Counted from the stretch's first letter, positions 31,668-42,667 are shown. The stretch: DNA of 64,000 bases from Symbiodinium natans (GCA_905221605.1 CAJNDS010002137.1:206231-270230), one strand, 5' to 3'. The notes: generated by a model not told the origin, from the letters alone. Program-made: numbers and translations.

Positions 31668-31725
31668 TTGAGATGTTCCATCTTCTACTAACAGTCCTTA
31701 CTCGCAATATAGTACCCTGACCTAA
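31668..31725. mobile_element. MITE family M1, half copy
   Basis: The left half only (AGATGTTCCATCTTCTACTA ACAGTCCTTA) ends in telomere-like sequence. Confidence 0.5.
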
Positions 31726-31818
31726 GGGGGGTTTAGGGTTTAGGGTCTAGGGTTTAGGGGTTTGGGGTTTGGGGATTACGGTTTGGGGTTTGGGGGGCTT
31801 CGGGGTTTAGAGGGTTTG

Positions 31819-31904
31819 GGCATGTTCCCCCCTTCTTCTAGCAGTCCTCAATTGGGATTATAGCACCCCTACCTATTCAGGACTGCTAATAGGGGACATC
31901 CCGA
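31819..31904. mobile_element. MITE family M1 copy
   Basis: From GCATGTTCCCCCCTTCTTC to ATAGGGGACATCCCG, with inner arms AGCAGTCCTCAATTGGG and CTATTCAGGACTGCT. A short, 86-bp version. Confidence 0.65.
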
Positions 31905-32021
31905 CTCTAATCCCAAGAACACAACACCTGCTTTTCGGTAGGTTGCACAAGGAATCCTGTCAGAGGCTTGATACTCAGTGCCTACCAAAAAGGTAGGTTT
32001 TGGGTTCTTAAGGTGACCGTC

Positions 32022-32394
32022 TCTTTAGGGTTTAGGGTTCAGGGTTCAGGGTTCAGGGTTTAGGGTTTAGGGTGTAGGGTTTAGGGTTTAGGGTTTAGGG
32101 TTTAGGGTTTAGGGTTTAGGGTTTAGGGTTTAGGGTTTAGGGTTTAGGGTTTAGGGTTTAGGGTTTAGGGTTAGGTTTAGGGTTTAGGGTTTAGGGTTTA
32201 GGGTTTAGGGTTTAGGGTTTAGGGTTTAGGGTTTAGGGTTAGGGTTTAGGGTTTAGGGTTTAGGGTTTAGGGTTTTTAGGGTTTAAGGTGTAGGGTTTAG
32301 GTTTTAGGGTTTAGGGTTTAGGGTTTAGGGTTTAGGGTTTAGGGTTTAGGGTTTAGGGTTTAGGGTTTAGGGTTTAGGGTTTAGGGTTTAGGGC
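32022..32394. repeat. Longest TTTAGGG array in the window
   Basis: About 370 bp of nearly pure TTTAGGG with a few single-base slips. It is interstitial, since coding and mobile DNA continue on both sides. Confidence 0.95.
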
Positions 32395-32395
32395 C

Positions 32396-32452
32396 CTTCG
32401 TCCCCGGGTCGTCCTGCGCCTCGGGTTGCGCGATGCCCTGCAGCCGACACTC
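32396..32452 (-). CDS. Exon candidate with GC donor
   Basis: After GCGCAG the frame reads ECRLQGIAQPEAQDDPGTK and then meets GGGCCCTAAACCC, so the likely donor is GC rather than GT. Acidic Pro/Gln-rich segment. Position upstream of the 29417-31637 chain suggests the same gene. Confidence 0.45.
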
Positions 32453-32512
32453 CTGCGCTGGTGTCGGGAGGAGAGTGCGTTGCCCAGAAATTAACACAAG
32501 GGTGCCCTTTTG

Positions 32513-32614
32513 CTTACTTCTCCAATAACCTAGGGGAACAAAAGGTTAAGCTTTATTATTCCTACTAAATAAGGAAACCCAAAAAGCTTAAAGTTCAGCT
32601 GTTGGAGAAGTAAG
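32513..32614. mobile_element. MITE family M3 copy A
   Basis: Terminal inverted repeats are CTTACTTCTCCAA and TTGGAGAAGTAAG. The 102-bp sequence differs at only three positions from 52530-52631. Inner arms TTAAGCTTT and AAAGCTTAA pair perfectly. Confidence 0.8.
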
Positions 32615-33006
32615 TTTGTGCTTACAAGACCAAACTCCACCAAAAAGGGAATAAGGGGACTAAGGGGACTCCTTTGCATCCGAGTCCATTGCTCCCGGTA
32701 GCATACAAGGGCCTTTCGGAGGGGCCCCAAACAAATGCAGGCAGTACAAATGCTAGAAAACCCAAGAGCCCATACTGATACTTCTGAAACCCTCACGGCG
32801 CCTAAACAAGCCCCAAGAGAACCGTTAACCCTAAAGCCTAAACCCTAAACTTTAAACCCTAAACCCTTTTTTTGCATCCGGGCTTGGTTCGTGGGCCGGG
32901 AAAGACGCCCTAACCCTAAACCCTAAACAAGGGGAACCCCCCCCCCCCCCCCCCAAATTACATCCCTAAACCCTAATCCCTAAACCCTAAACCCTAAACA
33001 CTTAAC

Positions 33007-33076
33007 CCTGTAAGTTCGGCTCCTCCTCCAGCGCCTCCTGGCCCATGTGCTCCCAGCACAGGTCTTGCAGCAGCCT
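33007..33076 (-). CDS. Helical exon
   Basis: A CCACAAG acceptor precedes RLLQDLCWEHMGQEALEEEP and a GTTAAG donor (phase 0 to 1). Strong amphipathic helix. The exon at 33681-33726 ends in phase 0 and fits upstream. Confidence 0.6.
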
Positions 33077-33680
33077 CTTGTGGTGGCAAGGGGCAAGGGG
33101 GTTTAGGGTTTAGGGTTTAGGGTTGAGGGTTGAGGGTTGAGGGTTGAGGGTGTAGGGTTACTAAGCCCTAAACCCTAAACCTCCTTAAACCCTACAGCAG
33201 CCTGAACTTTTCTGGTCTGGGACTTTTTTTACAGAGGAACCCCAGACCCCAAAAGGGAAAGAGTTTCACTGGGCTACCGCGGCTACATATTTTCCTTTTT
33301 CAGGCACAGAACGGAACTCCAGCTGTCTTCCCCGAAATTCGCCTGGAAACCCGAAACTGAAAGGCAACACCCGCGAGCCATGCGACTCTCCCCCCGAGAA
33401 AATCTTCCGGATGCCAAAGCCTATGTCAGATGCTGATAAGCCCTAAACGCTTAGCTTTCGGGATTCGGGTTTTGCTTCAGCCTAAGCCCTACACCCTAAA
33501 ACCCTAGACCCTATAACCCTATAACCCTATAGCCCCAAAACCCGAAAACACTAAACCCTAAAACCCTTAAAACCCTAAAACCCTAAAACAATAAAACCCT
33601 ATAACCCTATAACCCTATAACCCTGACACCCTAAAACCCTAAAAACCCAAAGCCCAAAAACCTAAACCCATGGTTCCAAC

Positions 33681-33726
33681 CTTAGACAGGTGGCAGCTCC
33701 AGTAGCTCGACGCGATCGGTGGACGA
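33681..33726 (-). CDS. Exon candidate
   Basis: After TTTCTCAG the frame RPPIASSYWSCHLSK runs to GTTGGAACC (phase 2 to 0). A second frame (SSTDRVELLELPPV) ends in TAA at the same edge, so a terminal exon is the alternative. Confidence 0.45.
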
Positions 33727-34249
33727 CTGAGAAAAGAGCAAGGCACTCAGAGTGTTGGGGTTTAGGGTTTAGGTTTTAGCGCTCACAGGGTTGAGGGTTT
33801 AGGGTTTAGCGCTAGGCGCTCAAAGGGTTGAGGGTTTAGGGTTTAGGGCTTGTGGTTTGGGATTTAGGGTTGAAGGCTTGGGGTTTAGGGGTTTAAGGAA
33901 GGGTTTACGGTTTGGGGCTTAGGAGATGGTTCTAGGGTTTGGGGTTTGGGGTTTAGGGTTTAGGGTTGAGGGTTAAGGGTTTAGGGCTTGGGGTTTAGGG
34001 TTTAAGGTTTGGGGCTTGGGGTTGAGGTTTAGGGCTTGGGGTTTAGGGTTTGTGGCTTGGGGCTTAGGGTTTGAGGTTTGGGGGGAAGGCTTGAGGATTT
34101 GGGAACCCAAACCCTACTTCTTTGTAGGTTCTTACGGGGGGGTAGTCGTGTGGTTGCTCAACTTACACCCTCAACACCCGATGCCTCGGCCCTGAATCCG
34201 AAACCCTAAACCCTAAACCCTAAAGTCATACTAACTATACATAAAAGCT

Positions 34250-34300
34250 CTAGGTTTCGTGTAGCCAGCGTGCCTCTCCTGGCAGCCCTCGACGGAGGGC
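34250..34300 (-). CDS. Exon candidate ending in TAG
   Basis: GAACAG precedes ALRRGLPGEARWLHET and then TAG. It may be a terminal exon, or a GC donor may precede the stop. Confidence 0.3.
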   Translation of the reverse strand, partial: ALRRGLPGEARWLHET

Positions 34301-34582
34301 CTGTTCAGAGGGGGATTGAGGTTCAAAGGTTGGCTGGAGACGCGGGTTGAGGGTTTAGGGTTTAGGGCTAGGGCTGAGGGTTTAGGGTTTAGGGGTTTAG
34401 GGTTTAGGGTTTAGGGTTTAGGGATTGACATTTGTTGTGCGCAAAGGGGGGGGGGCTGGGCTGGGCTGCCACTTTTGGGGCACGCCGGCAGCCATGGCAA
34501 GACAAATCAATCATCAGAGCCCTGCCCCCTTTTAGGGTTTAGGGTTTAGGGTTTAGGGTTAAGGGTTTAGGGTTTAGGGTGC

Positions 34583-34646
34583 CCCCCTGCTTCTGTTGCA
34601 GCCTTGGGTTCCTGCAAGGCACCGCCAGCTGCCGGATACCCGAATT
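34583..34646 (-). CDS. Exon candidate, boundaries vague
   Basis: The frame YPAAGGALQEPKAATEAGG lies between ATTGAG and a telomere-like block. The donor is unclear. Confidence 0.28.
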
Positions 34647-34803
34647 CTCAATGAAACCCTAAACCCTAAACCCTAAACCGTCAACCCTAAACCCTAAACC
34701 CCAAACCCTAAATTTTCTGGCCAAAATGTCCCTAGAAGCCCTAAACCCCAAAACCCTAATTTGGAGGGCTTTTGAGGTTTATAGGGCTTCTTCTTCTCAA
34801 ATC

Positions 34804-34860
34804 CTATGGTTCTGCCTCTGCGCGGAGCTCGGCGGAAGGTTGCGACTCCCATTTCTTCAC
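34804..34860 (-). CDS. Terminal exon candidate
   Basis: CCCCCAG precedes VKKWESQPSAELRAEAEP and TAG, 19 codons in all. Composition is good. It would end a gene whose upstream exons are not identified. Confidence 0.45.
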   Translation of the reverse strand: MKKWESQPSAELRAEAEP

Positions 34861-35283
34861 CTGGGGGTTTAGGGTTTAGGGTTTAGGGTTTAGGGTTTCG
34901 GGTTTCGGGTTTAGGGTTTAGGGTTTAGGGGGGGGGGGGGTTCAGGAGAGGAGCGGAGGTCTGTCAGCTGCAAGTTCTTTCCATGACCCTGTTGGGGCAG
35001 CAAGATTTCAGGGAATATCGCAGGCCACCTCCTTTTGCACCTGCGATTGTTGGCTTCAAAGTCGCAAACCCCAAATTCAACAACCCGGACCCCTATTTAG
35101 CTTCTGCAGGGGTGGATGGTCTGAGAGGTTTAGGGTTTAGGGTCTAGGGTTTAGGGTTTAGGGGTTCCCAGAAACCACAAGAGGCTTTAAGGTTGTAGAG
35201 CGTTGAGAGAGCCCTAAACACTAAACCCTAAACCCTAAACCCTAAACCCTAAACCCTAAACCCTAAACCCTAAACCCTAAACC

Positions 35284-35906
35284 CTATGAGAGAGCCCAGA
35301 GAAAGGCCTGCAGGAGGCAGGCGAGGAGGCTCTCGCGCGTCGGCACCTTCACTGCTGCCACACGTGTGCTGAGGCGCCTGAACCCTACCCCCCTCTATAC
35401 TACCCCCCCTGGGGTTTAGGGTTTAGGGTTTAGGGTTCCTCTGCAACATGCCTTGCTAACTAAGAACTTTTAAGCCTAGCCAGAGCTTTATTAACACATG
35501 CTGTAATTAAATGTTCAATGCTGTTGGCGAAAACAAAGACGAACCCATTAACCTTTAGCTAGTGCTTCTCCGTACTGCTCTTTACTGCAGTTGTCACTAC
35601 TACGATTGCGGGCTACATTTATGTTGCTATTTCTGCTGGCTTGCTTGTTCATATAAGTCCCCTATGAATTGCTGTACTTACACTTAGTTGTTACTACGGT
35701 TTGCATTTATGTCTCTCTAAACCCAAACCCCAAACCCCAAACCCCAAACCCCAAACCCTAAACCCCAAACCCCAAACCCTAAACCCTAAACCCCTAACCC
35801 CTAAACCCTAAACCCTGGACACTTAGAAATCCTAGCGTAGCTGCCCAAGGCCTCCCCGCACCGCTGTAAGCTCAGACCACGCCGGGCCGCCTGCAGGGGG
35901 CGCTTT
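35284..35906 (-). CDS. Two phased exons ending a gene
   Basis: Exon 35814-35906 (CAG acceptor; ARRGLSLQRCGEALGSYA; donor GTTTAGGG; phase 2 to 2) joins exon 35284-35368 (CTCAG acceptor; KVPTRESLLACLLQAFLW; stop TAG). In the latter another frame (GSSEGADAREPPRLPPAG) is also open to GTTTAGGG. Product unknown. Confidence 0.5.
35420..35700. other. Unique AT-richer stretch
   Basis: No exon or repeat was recognised. Base composition is AT-richer than the flanking exon islands. Confidence 0.35.
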
Positions 35907-36543
35907 CTGGGCAGCTTGGGGCATTTGTTTGGGGTTTAGGGTCTAGGGTCTAGGGTCTAGGGTTTAGGGTTTAGGGTTTAGGGTTGTTTAGGGTTTAGGG
36001 TTTAGGGCGCAATAGGGGCCTCGAAAGATGCGAGGCCCTCCTGATAGCTGACACAAAGCGTCGCAGCAAGTGAATGACAACGCCCCTACCTCTCACTTAG
36101 GAATTCTTCCCAGCGAATCTCAAGGTTTATCATGAGCGGACCCGTCCACGCCGAAAGTCAAATGGAGTGGCCTGGAGCCCTTTTAAAAAGGCTGTGAGCC
36201 CTGGAGAAAGAGCTGGTGCCTTACCGACAACACAAAAAAAAGAAAGCTGCACTAAGAGCTGCGATCCTGTACATTCAAAGAATTCAAAGGCGATCGCGAC
36301 TCGCACTAATTGATCTTGGCTGACTTCTGAACCCCTCCGAGAAGCTCAACTTTGAGGCTCCTTCTATTGTAGTTTCTTCAACAACCAAAAAGGAACCCTA
36401 AACCCTAAACCCTAAACCCTAAACCCTAAACCCTAAACCCTAAACCCTAAACCCTAAACCCTAAACCCTAAACCCTTAATGACCTAAGTGCCAGCCAGAA
36501 GAAGGCCAAGTGATTGCCCCTCATTCCATGCCCCTGTGGCTGA

Positions 36544-36595
36544 TCAGCGGAGCTCGCTCAGATCGCAGCCACTGGCCTTCTCCAGCGCCTCACAC
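36544..36595 (-). CDS. Exon candidate
   Basis: CCCAG precedes CEALEKASGCDLSELR and TGA. It sits just downstream of the end of the 36808-39118 gene. It may be a terminal exon of a small gene or an alternative 3' exon. Confidence 0.4.
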
Positions 36596-36629
36596 CTGGG
36601 TTTAGGGTTTAGGGTTTAGGGTTAGGATA

Positions 36630-36690
36630 GTTCATGGCTGGGATAGTATAAAAGAATCAAATTTTGATTCCTTATTGAGTTTTAAGTACC
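36630..36690. mobile_element. TIR element family M4, truncated copy
   Basis: GTTCATGGCTGGGATAGTAT followed by ATTCCTTATTGAGTTTTAAG matches the copy at 37538-37708 but stops at a CCCTAAA array. Confidence 0.55.
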
Positions 36691-36807
36691 CTAAACCCTA
36701 AACCCTAAACCCTAAACCCTAAACCCTAAACCCTAAACCCTAAACCCTAAACCCTAAACCCTAAACCCAAGCATCCTTATAAAGGCTGCTCAAAACGCTA
36801 CCTCAGA

Positions 36808-39118
36808 CTATGAGCGAAGGCGCTGTGCGGAGCTCTTGCAGCTCTGCTTCGCCCACTTGGCGAGGGCCTGGCCGGTCTTGGGGGCCACCACGGCCGCCTC
36901 CTGTACGGGGGGGTTTGGGGTTTAGGGTTTAGGGTTTAGGGTTAGGGGTTTAGGGTTTAGGGTTTGGGGTTTGGGGTTTAGGGTCTAGGGTTTGGGGTTT
37001 GGGGTTTAGGGTTTAGGGTCCTCCCGGTAGACCACGCCCGGCACTGCGCCGCCGTAGACCGCGAAGGCCGTGAGCACACAGGAGTTCTCCTCATCCGCCT
37101 TCTCAAACCTGCACCATTCTTGGGGTACGATTTTGTTAAAACATGACAATTGTTGTTCCCTTCTTGGGGTTTTTGAGTATTCATACAAAACATGAAAAAA
37201 TTATTTTTAACAACGACCCAGGAACGCGAAGAGTGCTCGCACGCCTTTGTCGGATGTGTCGGCCTCCTCGATGAAGATGTGGGCCACCAAAGAGGTCCCT
37301 GCACGGGCTACAGTACCCTGTAACCCCTTAAAAAGGTTTAGGGTTTAGGGTTTAGGGTTTAGGGTTAGGGGTTCCCTTTATAGGGTTTGGGCTATAGAGG
37401 GAGTCTAAGGCACCCCATTCTGCCCCATGCTGGCCCACCTGGCAGCATGGTGGTCAGGAACTTCACGAAGAAGGCGTTGCAGGGGCGACAGGCGAAGGTC
37501 TGGCCCGTGCTCAAGGCACCGTGCTCACAGACCTATAGTTCATGGTTGGGATAGTATATCGTTTTTGAATAAATAAATATAAACAAAAATAACTAAATAA
37601 AAAATGAATATACATATAAATATAAATAAATAAATATATATATATATATAGATATTCCTTATTGAGTTTAAGCACCCTTAAAAATGAAAAATGTTATCCC
37701 ACTATGACGAAGAGACGGTGGCGGCCTTTGGATGGTACAAGGTGTTGTAGGTGTCGCAGTCAGAGGGGGAAATGACGTATCTGCCCTGGAGATACTTGCT
37801 TGGCTTGAAGGGATGACCCCGTGCAGGGCGGACGCCAGCCCACTTGTTGGCTAGCTCCTTCCTCACAGCAAGCGTGTTGCTGTTCGGGATTTCTCTCCCA
37901 AACACCCGATCACACGGGCGCTTCACAGTGTTGTAGGCCTCCGCGTTGCCCGAAAGCATCCCTGACTTAAGGTCCACAAACATCTGGCCAAAGGTGGCCG
38001 TACACGATGCACTGCCATTCTTGTCTACGAGGCGCTGAAGGCTAGGCAGCATGGGGATCTTGGGCAGGTCAATCTCAGACTCCACAAACACGTCCGAGAT
38101 CAGGTCCGGAAGCTTCTCGGTCTCCACAATGAAGGACAAGTCGGCCAAGAGGATGCCAACGCCGTGCTCCTCGACCAGCGATTGCGTGCTCATCCCGCTG
38201 ATGCTTTGGAGGCACGCTGCACGGCAGCGATCGAACTTGGTTAGCACAGCCTCGAGCTTCAGCCCTTCTGGTGCCCTGTCTTCCATGAAGATGGTGGAGG
38301 GAATCACGAGGGACGCGTTGGCCGTGCCCTTGTGGTTGATGTGTGGCTCGCCTTTGATGCTCTCCCCAGATGCATGCGGCGAAACACCCAAGCCTTCTGC
38401 CGCCTTAAGGGGACGAGATGAACCCTAAAAGGGTTTGTGACCCATGTACCTTAACAGGAATAGTAGTATAGCATGATTCATACACCTCAATCGGAATAGT
38501 AGTATAGGGTATATGACTCCAATTGGAGGGTTCCTTTGGCCCCCAAGGAGCCTGATCCTTCTTCGCACCTGGGGTGGCGATCGTGCGAGGAGCGCACTCG
38601 AAGAGGGCAGTGCCCGTGTTTGGCCTCTTCGGGAGCTCGCCGGTTGTGTCCTCCTTCTGCTTTTGCCTAGGGTGGCCCTTAAAAGTTTAGGGTTTCCCAG
38701 GGTTTAGGGTTTAGGGTTCAAAACCCTCTCAGGAATATTGATGAATATATGATCCTCTTGAACCCAATAAGGGCAAACATAAAAAATGTCCCCACAAACG
38801 CCCACCGAGGCGCTTGAGCGAGCACATGGGGATGATGGTGCCGATGCTTGCCACGAAGAACTCGAAGTCGGACTCCGCCCAATTCTTGGAGAAGGCGGGC
38901 AGGTCGGGCAAAGCCGGGCAGTCTGGATACCTGGTCATGACCTCCTTGAACACCGGGTTCTCACGGAGCCGCTTCTGGTCACAGCAGCTCATACTCATGA
39001 CGGCCTGCGCGTTTTTTTTCACAGGCGCCCGGCTAAATGCAGGAACCGAGCTTGGCTCGGGACCGAAAATTGCAGGCCTTGTACCCAAAACGCTGCGGGA
39101 AGCTCCTTTCAACTCCAT
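36808..39118 (-). CDS. Six-exon gene of unknown function (about 449 aa)
   Basis: Exons 38806-39118 (start ATG 39118), 37717-38396, 37439-37532, 37226-37307, 37021-37108 and 36808-36900 (stop TAG) join with matching phases. Landmarks are YPDCPALPDLPAFSKNWAES, VEEHGVGILLADLSFIVET, VCEHGALSTGQTFACRPCNA, GTSLVAHIFIEEADTSDKG, FEKADEENSCVLTAFAVYGG and TGQALAKWAKQSCKS. Soluble, Cys-containing, no transmembrane segment. An upstream in-frame extension to 39144 is possible. The fifth donor is either GA (CGGGAG|GACCC) or a GT 15 nt earlier (exon low end 37036). The second intron is a TIR element. No family recognised. Confidence 0.8.
37538..37708. mobile_element. TIR element family M4 filling an intron
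   Basis: The ends GTTCATGGTTGGGATAGTAT and ATGTTATCCCACTATGAC are inverted repeats. An AT/TAAA microsatellite sits inside (37561-37652). The element spans almost the whole intron between exons 37717-38396 and 37439-37532, leaving only the splice signals outside. Confidence 0.75.
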
Positions 39119-39341
39119 GCGCAGGCAGGGTGCATATATTCCTACTAGAATCCACAAAGGGACAGCAGTTATATACAATCACCAGCGTTTATTAGGAATA
39201 AGGAGCCCTCACTCACCAACAGCAGCAGCCTAAACCCTAAACCCTAAACCCTAAACCCTACCAGTAAAACCCTAAACCCCAAACCCTAAACCCCAATCCC
39301 TAAACCCCAAACCCTAAACCTCAAAACCCTAAACCCTAAAC

Positions 39342-39670
39342 CGAAAAAGCTTTGCAAGCCTGGAGCTCAATGTCAAGGCCTCAGCGCTGAGCTCCTCCTG
39401 GCTCCACTTCGGCCAGCGCTCCTGGAGAAACCCCCCCGGTGCCCGGAACGAGAAAGGGTTTAGGGTTTAGGGTTTAGGGTTTAGGGTTTAGGGTTTAGGG
39501 TTTAGGGTTTAGGGGGGTACAGTGTATATACATATAAATCGAATTACAACCAAACAAGCAAACAAACCAAAAATGCACATATGTGTAAGAATGCCTAGAA
39601 AACTAAAAATAAACAGTAAATAAATTGCATATACATATATATATATATATACATATATGAATATATATAT

Positions 39671-39701
<31 letters not shown>

Positions 39702-40647
39702 ATTACAGGAAAAATGGGTACCTTTAAATATATGTACACACCCCCTCAAGCCCCCTAAATTCTCTGCACCACTCTTCAGAGAGGTCGCGCGAGGCAGGCA
39801 TGGGCCCCCACCCCTGCTTTTGGGGAACCAACTGCGGTTTTTGCGGTTTAGGATTTAGGTTTTAGGGTTGCGGGTTAGTTTTTAGGGTGGTTATGGGGTA
39901 CTGGTCAAGAGATTTTTCGGGTTCAAACAAAGTTACAACAGTACAAAGCAGCAAAGAACATGGCAAAATTCAGGGAGTCCGGGACGGGACAGAGTCGATA
40001 CCCCTGCCCCCCCCCCCCTAAACCCTAAACCCAAAACCCAAAACCCTAAACAGAATGCGCCTCTTCGGGCAGGAGCATCTCGGCAGCCTTCTGTGCCTCA
40101 ACGGAGCGGGCGTCCGCGACCTCGGAGGGGGGGGGTGGGGGGGGGGGATATTTAGGGTTTAGGGGGTTCTGGGACGCCTCCGCCGCCCTACCCGCCCTAC
40201 CCGCCCAACCCCACATCCACAGCCTTCCCGAAGCCAAATGTGTGGATCAATGGGGGGGGGAGGGGGCGAGCAGATGTACAAAGCTCGAAACCTATCTTGC
40301 AGCAGGGAAGCCAGCAGCAAGACTCGGCCACCCAAGCTGTCGCTGTCGCACAGCGCTCCTGGGATTCAAATCTGCCTCTAAGTACTCGGGGGCCCAAAAA
40401 ACACACAACAATGAGGATTCAACGAGCATCCCCCTTATAGGGGCCCTTATATCCCAACTTAGGCATACCCAAAACAGAGTTGCCAACATAAGGCAACAAA
40501 GGTTTTAAACATAAATGCGGCTGAAGCATACCCCAAAAAAGAGATAGCTAGGCCACAACTGGGGCATTCTACCTGAGACCTGAAGATTTAAACCCCATAA
40601 ACTGCGTCCTTTTTGGCTTTCGGGCTCGTGCCGTCGCCGAGCTGCAT
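39342..40647 (-). CDS. Three phased exons of an unknown gene
   Basis: Exons 40603-40647 (ATG first: MQLGDGTSPKAKKDA), 40052-40120 (VADARSVEAQKAAEMLLPEE) and 39342-39421 (ERWPKWSQEELSAEALTL) all begin in phase 0; the last leaves in phase 2. Donors are GTTTATGG, GTTTAGGG and GTTTAGGG. The ATG could be a true start or internal. Joining to the gene at 39118 fails on phase, so this is probably a separate gene or lacks a small exon. Confidence 0.6.
39630..39735. repeat. AT dinucleotide microsatellite
   Basis: Runs of TATATA interrupted by ACATATATG. Source of a false minus ORF of Tyr/Ile. Confidence 0.85.
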
Positions 40648-40865
40648 CTGACCCGTTTGGGGTTTAGGGTTTAGGGCCCTTCTCGGGGGGTAATCCAAGC
40701 GGGTCCCGTCCCTTTTCCCGCTGCTTCTGTCCAGTCTCCACATAAACCGTCAGCTTAAGTTTATCCATTTCCCACCTCAGCCAAGTCATTCAGACGGCTC
40801 ATTTATCGTATCATTCCTGAACATACTTTGTGGCGCTTTCTATAAGAGTCGTTGCGTTTATAAGT

Positions 40866-41027
40866 TGGGATGTTCCCCGCTATGCTAACAGTCCTGAATA
40901 GGGATTCGAATAGGGGGTACTATAATCCCTGTTAAGAACTGCTAGTATAAGAGGTAACATCCTTCATAGGGAGAATAATAGTGGTACGATAATCCCTGCT
41001 AAGAACTGTATATGGGGTAACATCCCA
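40866..41027. mobile_element. MITE family M1 copy with duplicated right half
   Basis: TGGGATGTTCCCC starts a normal element, but the right half (GGTAC-ATAATCCCTG-TAAGAACTG...GGTAACATCC) occurs twice in tandem, ending CATCCCA at 41027. Confidence 0.7.
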
Positions 41028-41129
41028 ATTTGTAAGCAGTTCTAGTCAGCCCAGGCTCTGACTTGCACCTGCTTGGGGTTTAGGGTTTAGGGTTTAGGGT
41101 TTAGGGTTTAGGGTTTAGGGTTTAGGGTC

Positions 41130-41171
41130 TTGCTTCCCTCCGATGCAACGCCAAGGCCTTCTTTTGAGCCT
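41130..41171 (-). CDS. Exon candidate with GA donor
   Basis: CTAG precedes a frame reading AQKKALALHRREA, then GACCCTAAACCC (phase 1 to 1). The donor would be GA, as at 42380 and 37020, where the intron also begins GACCCTAAAC. Confidence 0.45.
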
Positions 41172-41232
41172 CTAGGGTTTAGGGTTTGGGCGTGCGGTAC
41201 ATCATTCTGTTGCTGCTGTCGTCTCTTCTTAC

Positions 41233-41249
41233 CTTGCAACTTTGCCGAG
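41233..41249 (-). CDS. Micro-exon candidate (17 nt)
   Basis: AGCTAG precedes LGKVA, followed by GTAAGAAGAG, the best consensus donor in this part of the window. Very short, so uncertain. Confidence 0.3.
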
Positions 41250-41349
41250 CTAGCTTTACCCTAAACCCTAAACCCTAAACCCTAAACCCTAAATTGCCCT
41301 AAATTGCCCTAAACCCCAAACCCCAAACCCCAAACCCTAAACCCTACAC

Positions 41350-41433
41350 CCTAGTATGCATCCGGCTGCTTTGTATAAGGAGGCAGGGCGCTTCCGCACT
41401 CCGACAGCAAGGCCACGCGTCGCCAGGACCCTG
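41350..41433 (-). CDS. Exon candidate
   Basis: A CACTGCAG acceptor precedes an open segment to GTGTAGGG. Two frames are open: RVLATRGLAVGVRKRPAS (phase 2) and GPGDAWPCCRSAEAPCLL (phase 0). Confidence 0.4.
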
Positions 41434-42240
41434 CTGCAGTGTCGGATCCCAAGTTAGGGTGGTTAGGGTTTAGGGTTTAGGGTTTAGGGTTTAGGGTTTA
41501 GGGTTTAGGGTTTAGGGTTTAGGGTTTAGGGTTTAGGGTTTAGGGTTTAGGTGTTGGAGGGTTTTGCAAGGTTTATAGGTTTTATAGGGTTTGCGAGGTT
41601 TATAGGGTTTAGGGGCATAATGGGGTTTGTAGAGTTTACAGGACTTAGGGGGTTTAGGGTTTAGGGGTATATGGCCTTATCCGCCCAGAGCCTGCTGCTT
41701 GGTGGAGCCCCGAGCAATTTCATGTTCGGGTATTGTCAATGCTCTGCAAAAATAAAGGGTGAGTGAAGGAGGGAGGCGGGGAGGGAAGGGAAAGAGAGAA
41801 AGAGACCCTGTCAACCAAGTCGAATTTTCTGGAAGGATCCGGTAGGCCCAAACCCCTTTAGGGCAAGAGAGTCTTGGGTCTCACGCTGGAGATTGCCGAC
41901 AATCAGGGCCTCGATGTGTAAACCACGAGTATGCTTATTTTGATTGGTATTGCTTTTACTCTTATGTCTTATTCTTAACTCATTCAGCAATTCATTAATA
42001 AATGTGTGTGAGTGAGTATGTTAGTTTTTTTGGGGTGGGAGGGAGGGGTCTCTGTTCAAGGTGACTCTACAATGCGGGTTTAACTAGTGGGGAACCCTCT
42101 CACTTTTGGGAACTCCCCAGGTGTATTTGAGGGAAGTTGACCAAGCCATGCCCCTAAACCCTAAACCCTAAACCCTAAACCCTAAACCTAAACCCTAAAC
42201 CCTAAACCTAAACCCTAAACCCTAAACCCTAAACCCCCCT

Positions 42241-42492
42241 TCAAAAAAGCCAGCCTCGATTTGTAAGGCGGACGATGAGCTTCTTCACATCACGGATGCA
42301 AGCACTTACAGGCACACACACCTTGGCGGTTTAGGGTTTAGGGTTTAGGGTTTAGGGTTTAGGGTTTACGGTTTAGGGTCGAGCATGCGCAGTTGCGAGG
42401 AGGATTTCTGGGACTTTCAGTGTTCACTCTGCTCTGATCTATACCAGGTCCTCCTGCTCCTGCAGCTGCTGGTGCCACGGCAACGACAGCTT
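42241..42492 (-). CDS. Three phased exons, 3' end of a gene, tiny introns
   Basis: Exons 42445-42492 (KLSLPWHQQLQEQEDL), 42381-42407 (KSSSQLRML) and 42241-42321 (SACIRDVKKLIVRLTNRG, stop TGA) are all phase 0. Intron one is only 37 nt (GTATAG...CCCAG). Intron two starts GACCCTAAAC, a GA donor. Function unknown; helical. Confidence 0.6.
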
Positions 42493-42667
42493 CTGCAAAA
42501 AAACTGCAGGGTTCTTGACCAACATGGAGGGTTTCCGAAATTAGGGGTACCTTGTTGGGGTCCTCGTTTTAAGGGAATCCTACTATCTGGGGGTCTATAT
42601 TAGGGGTCCTGTATTTCGTGAACCCCCACATAGCACAGCTGCTCAGACCTCCAGAAACCAGAGCCAC

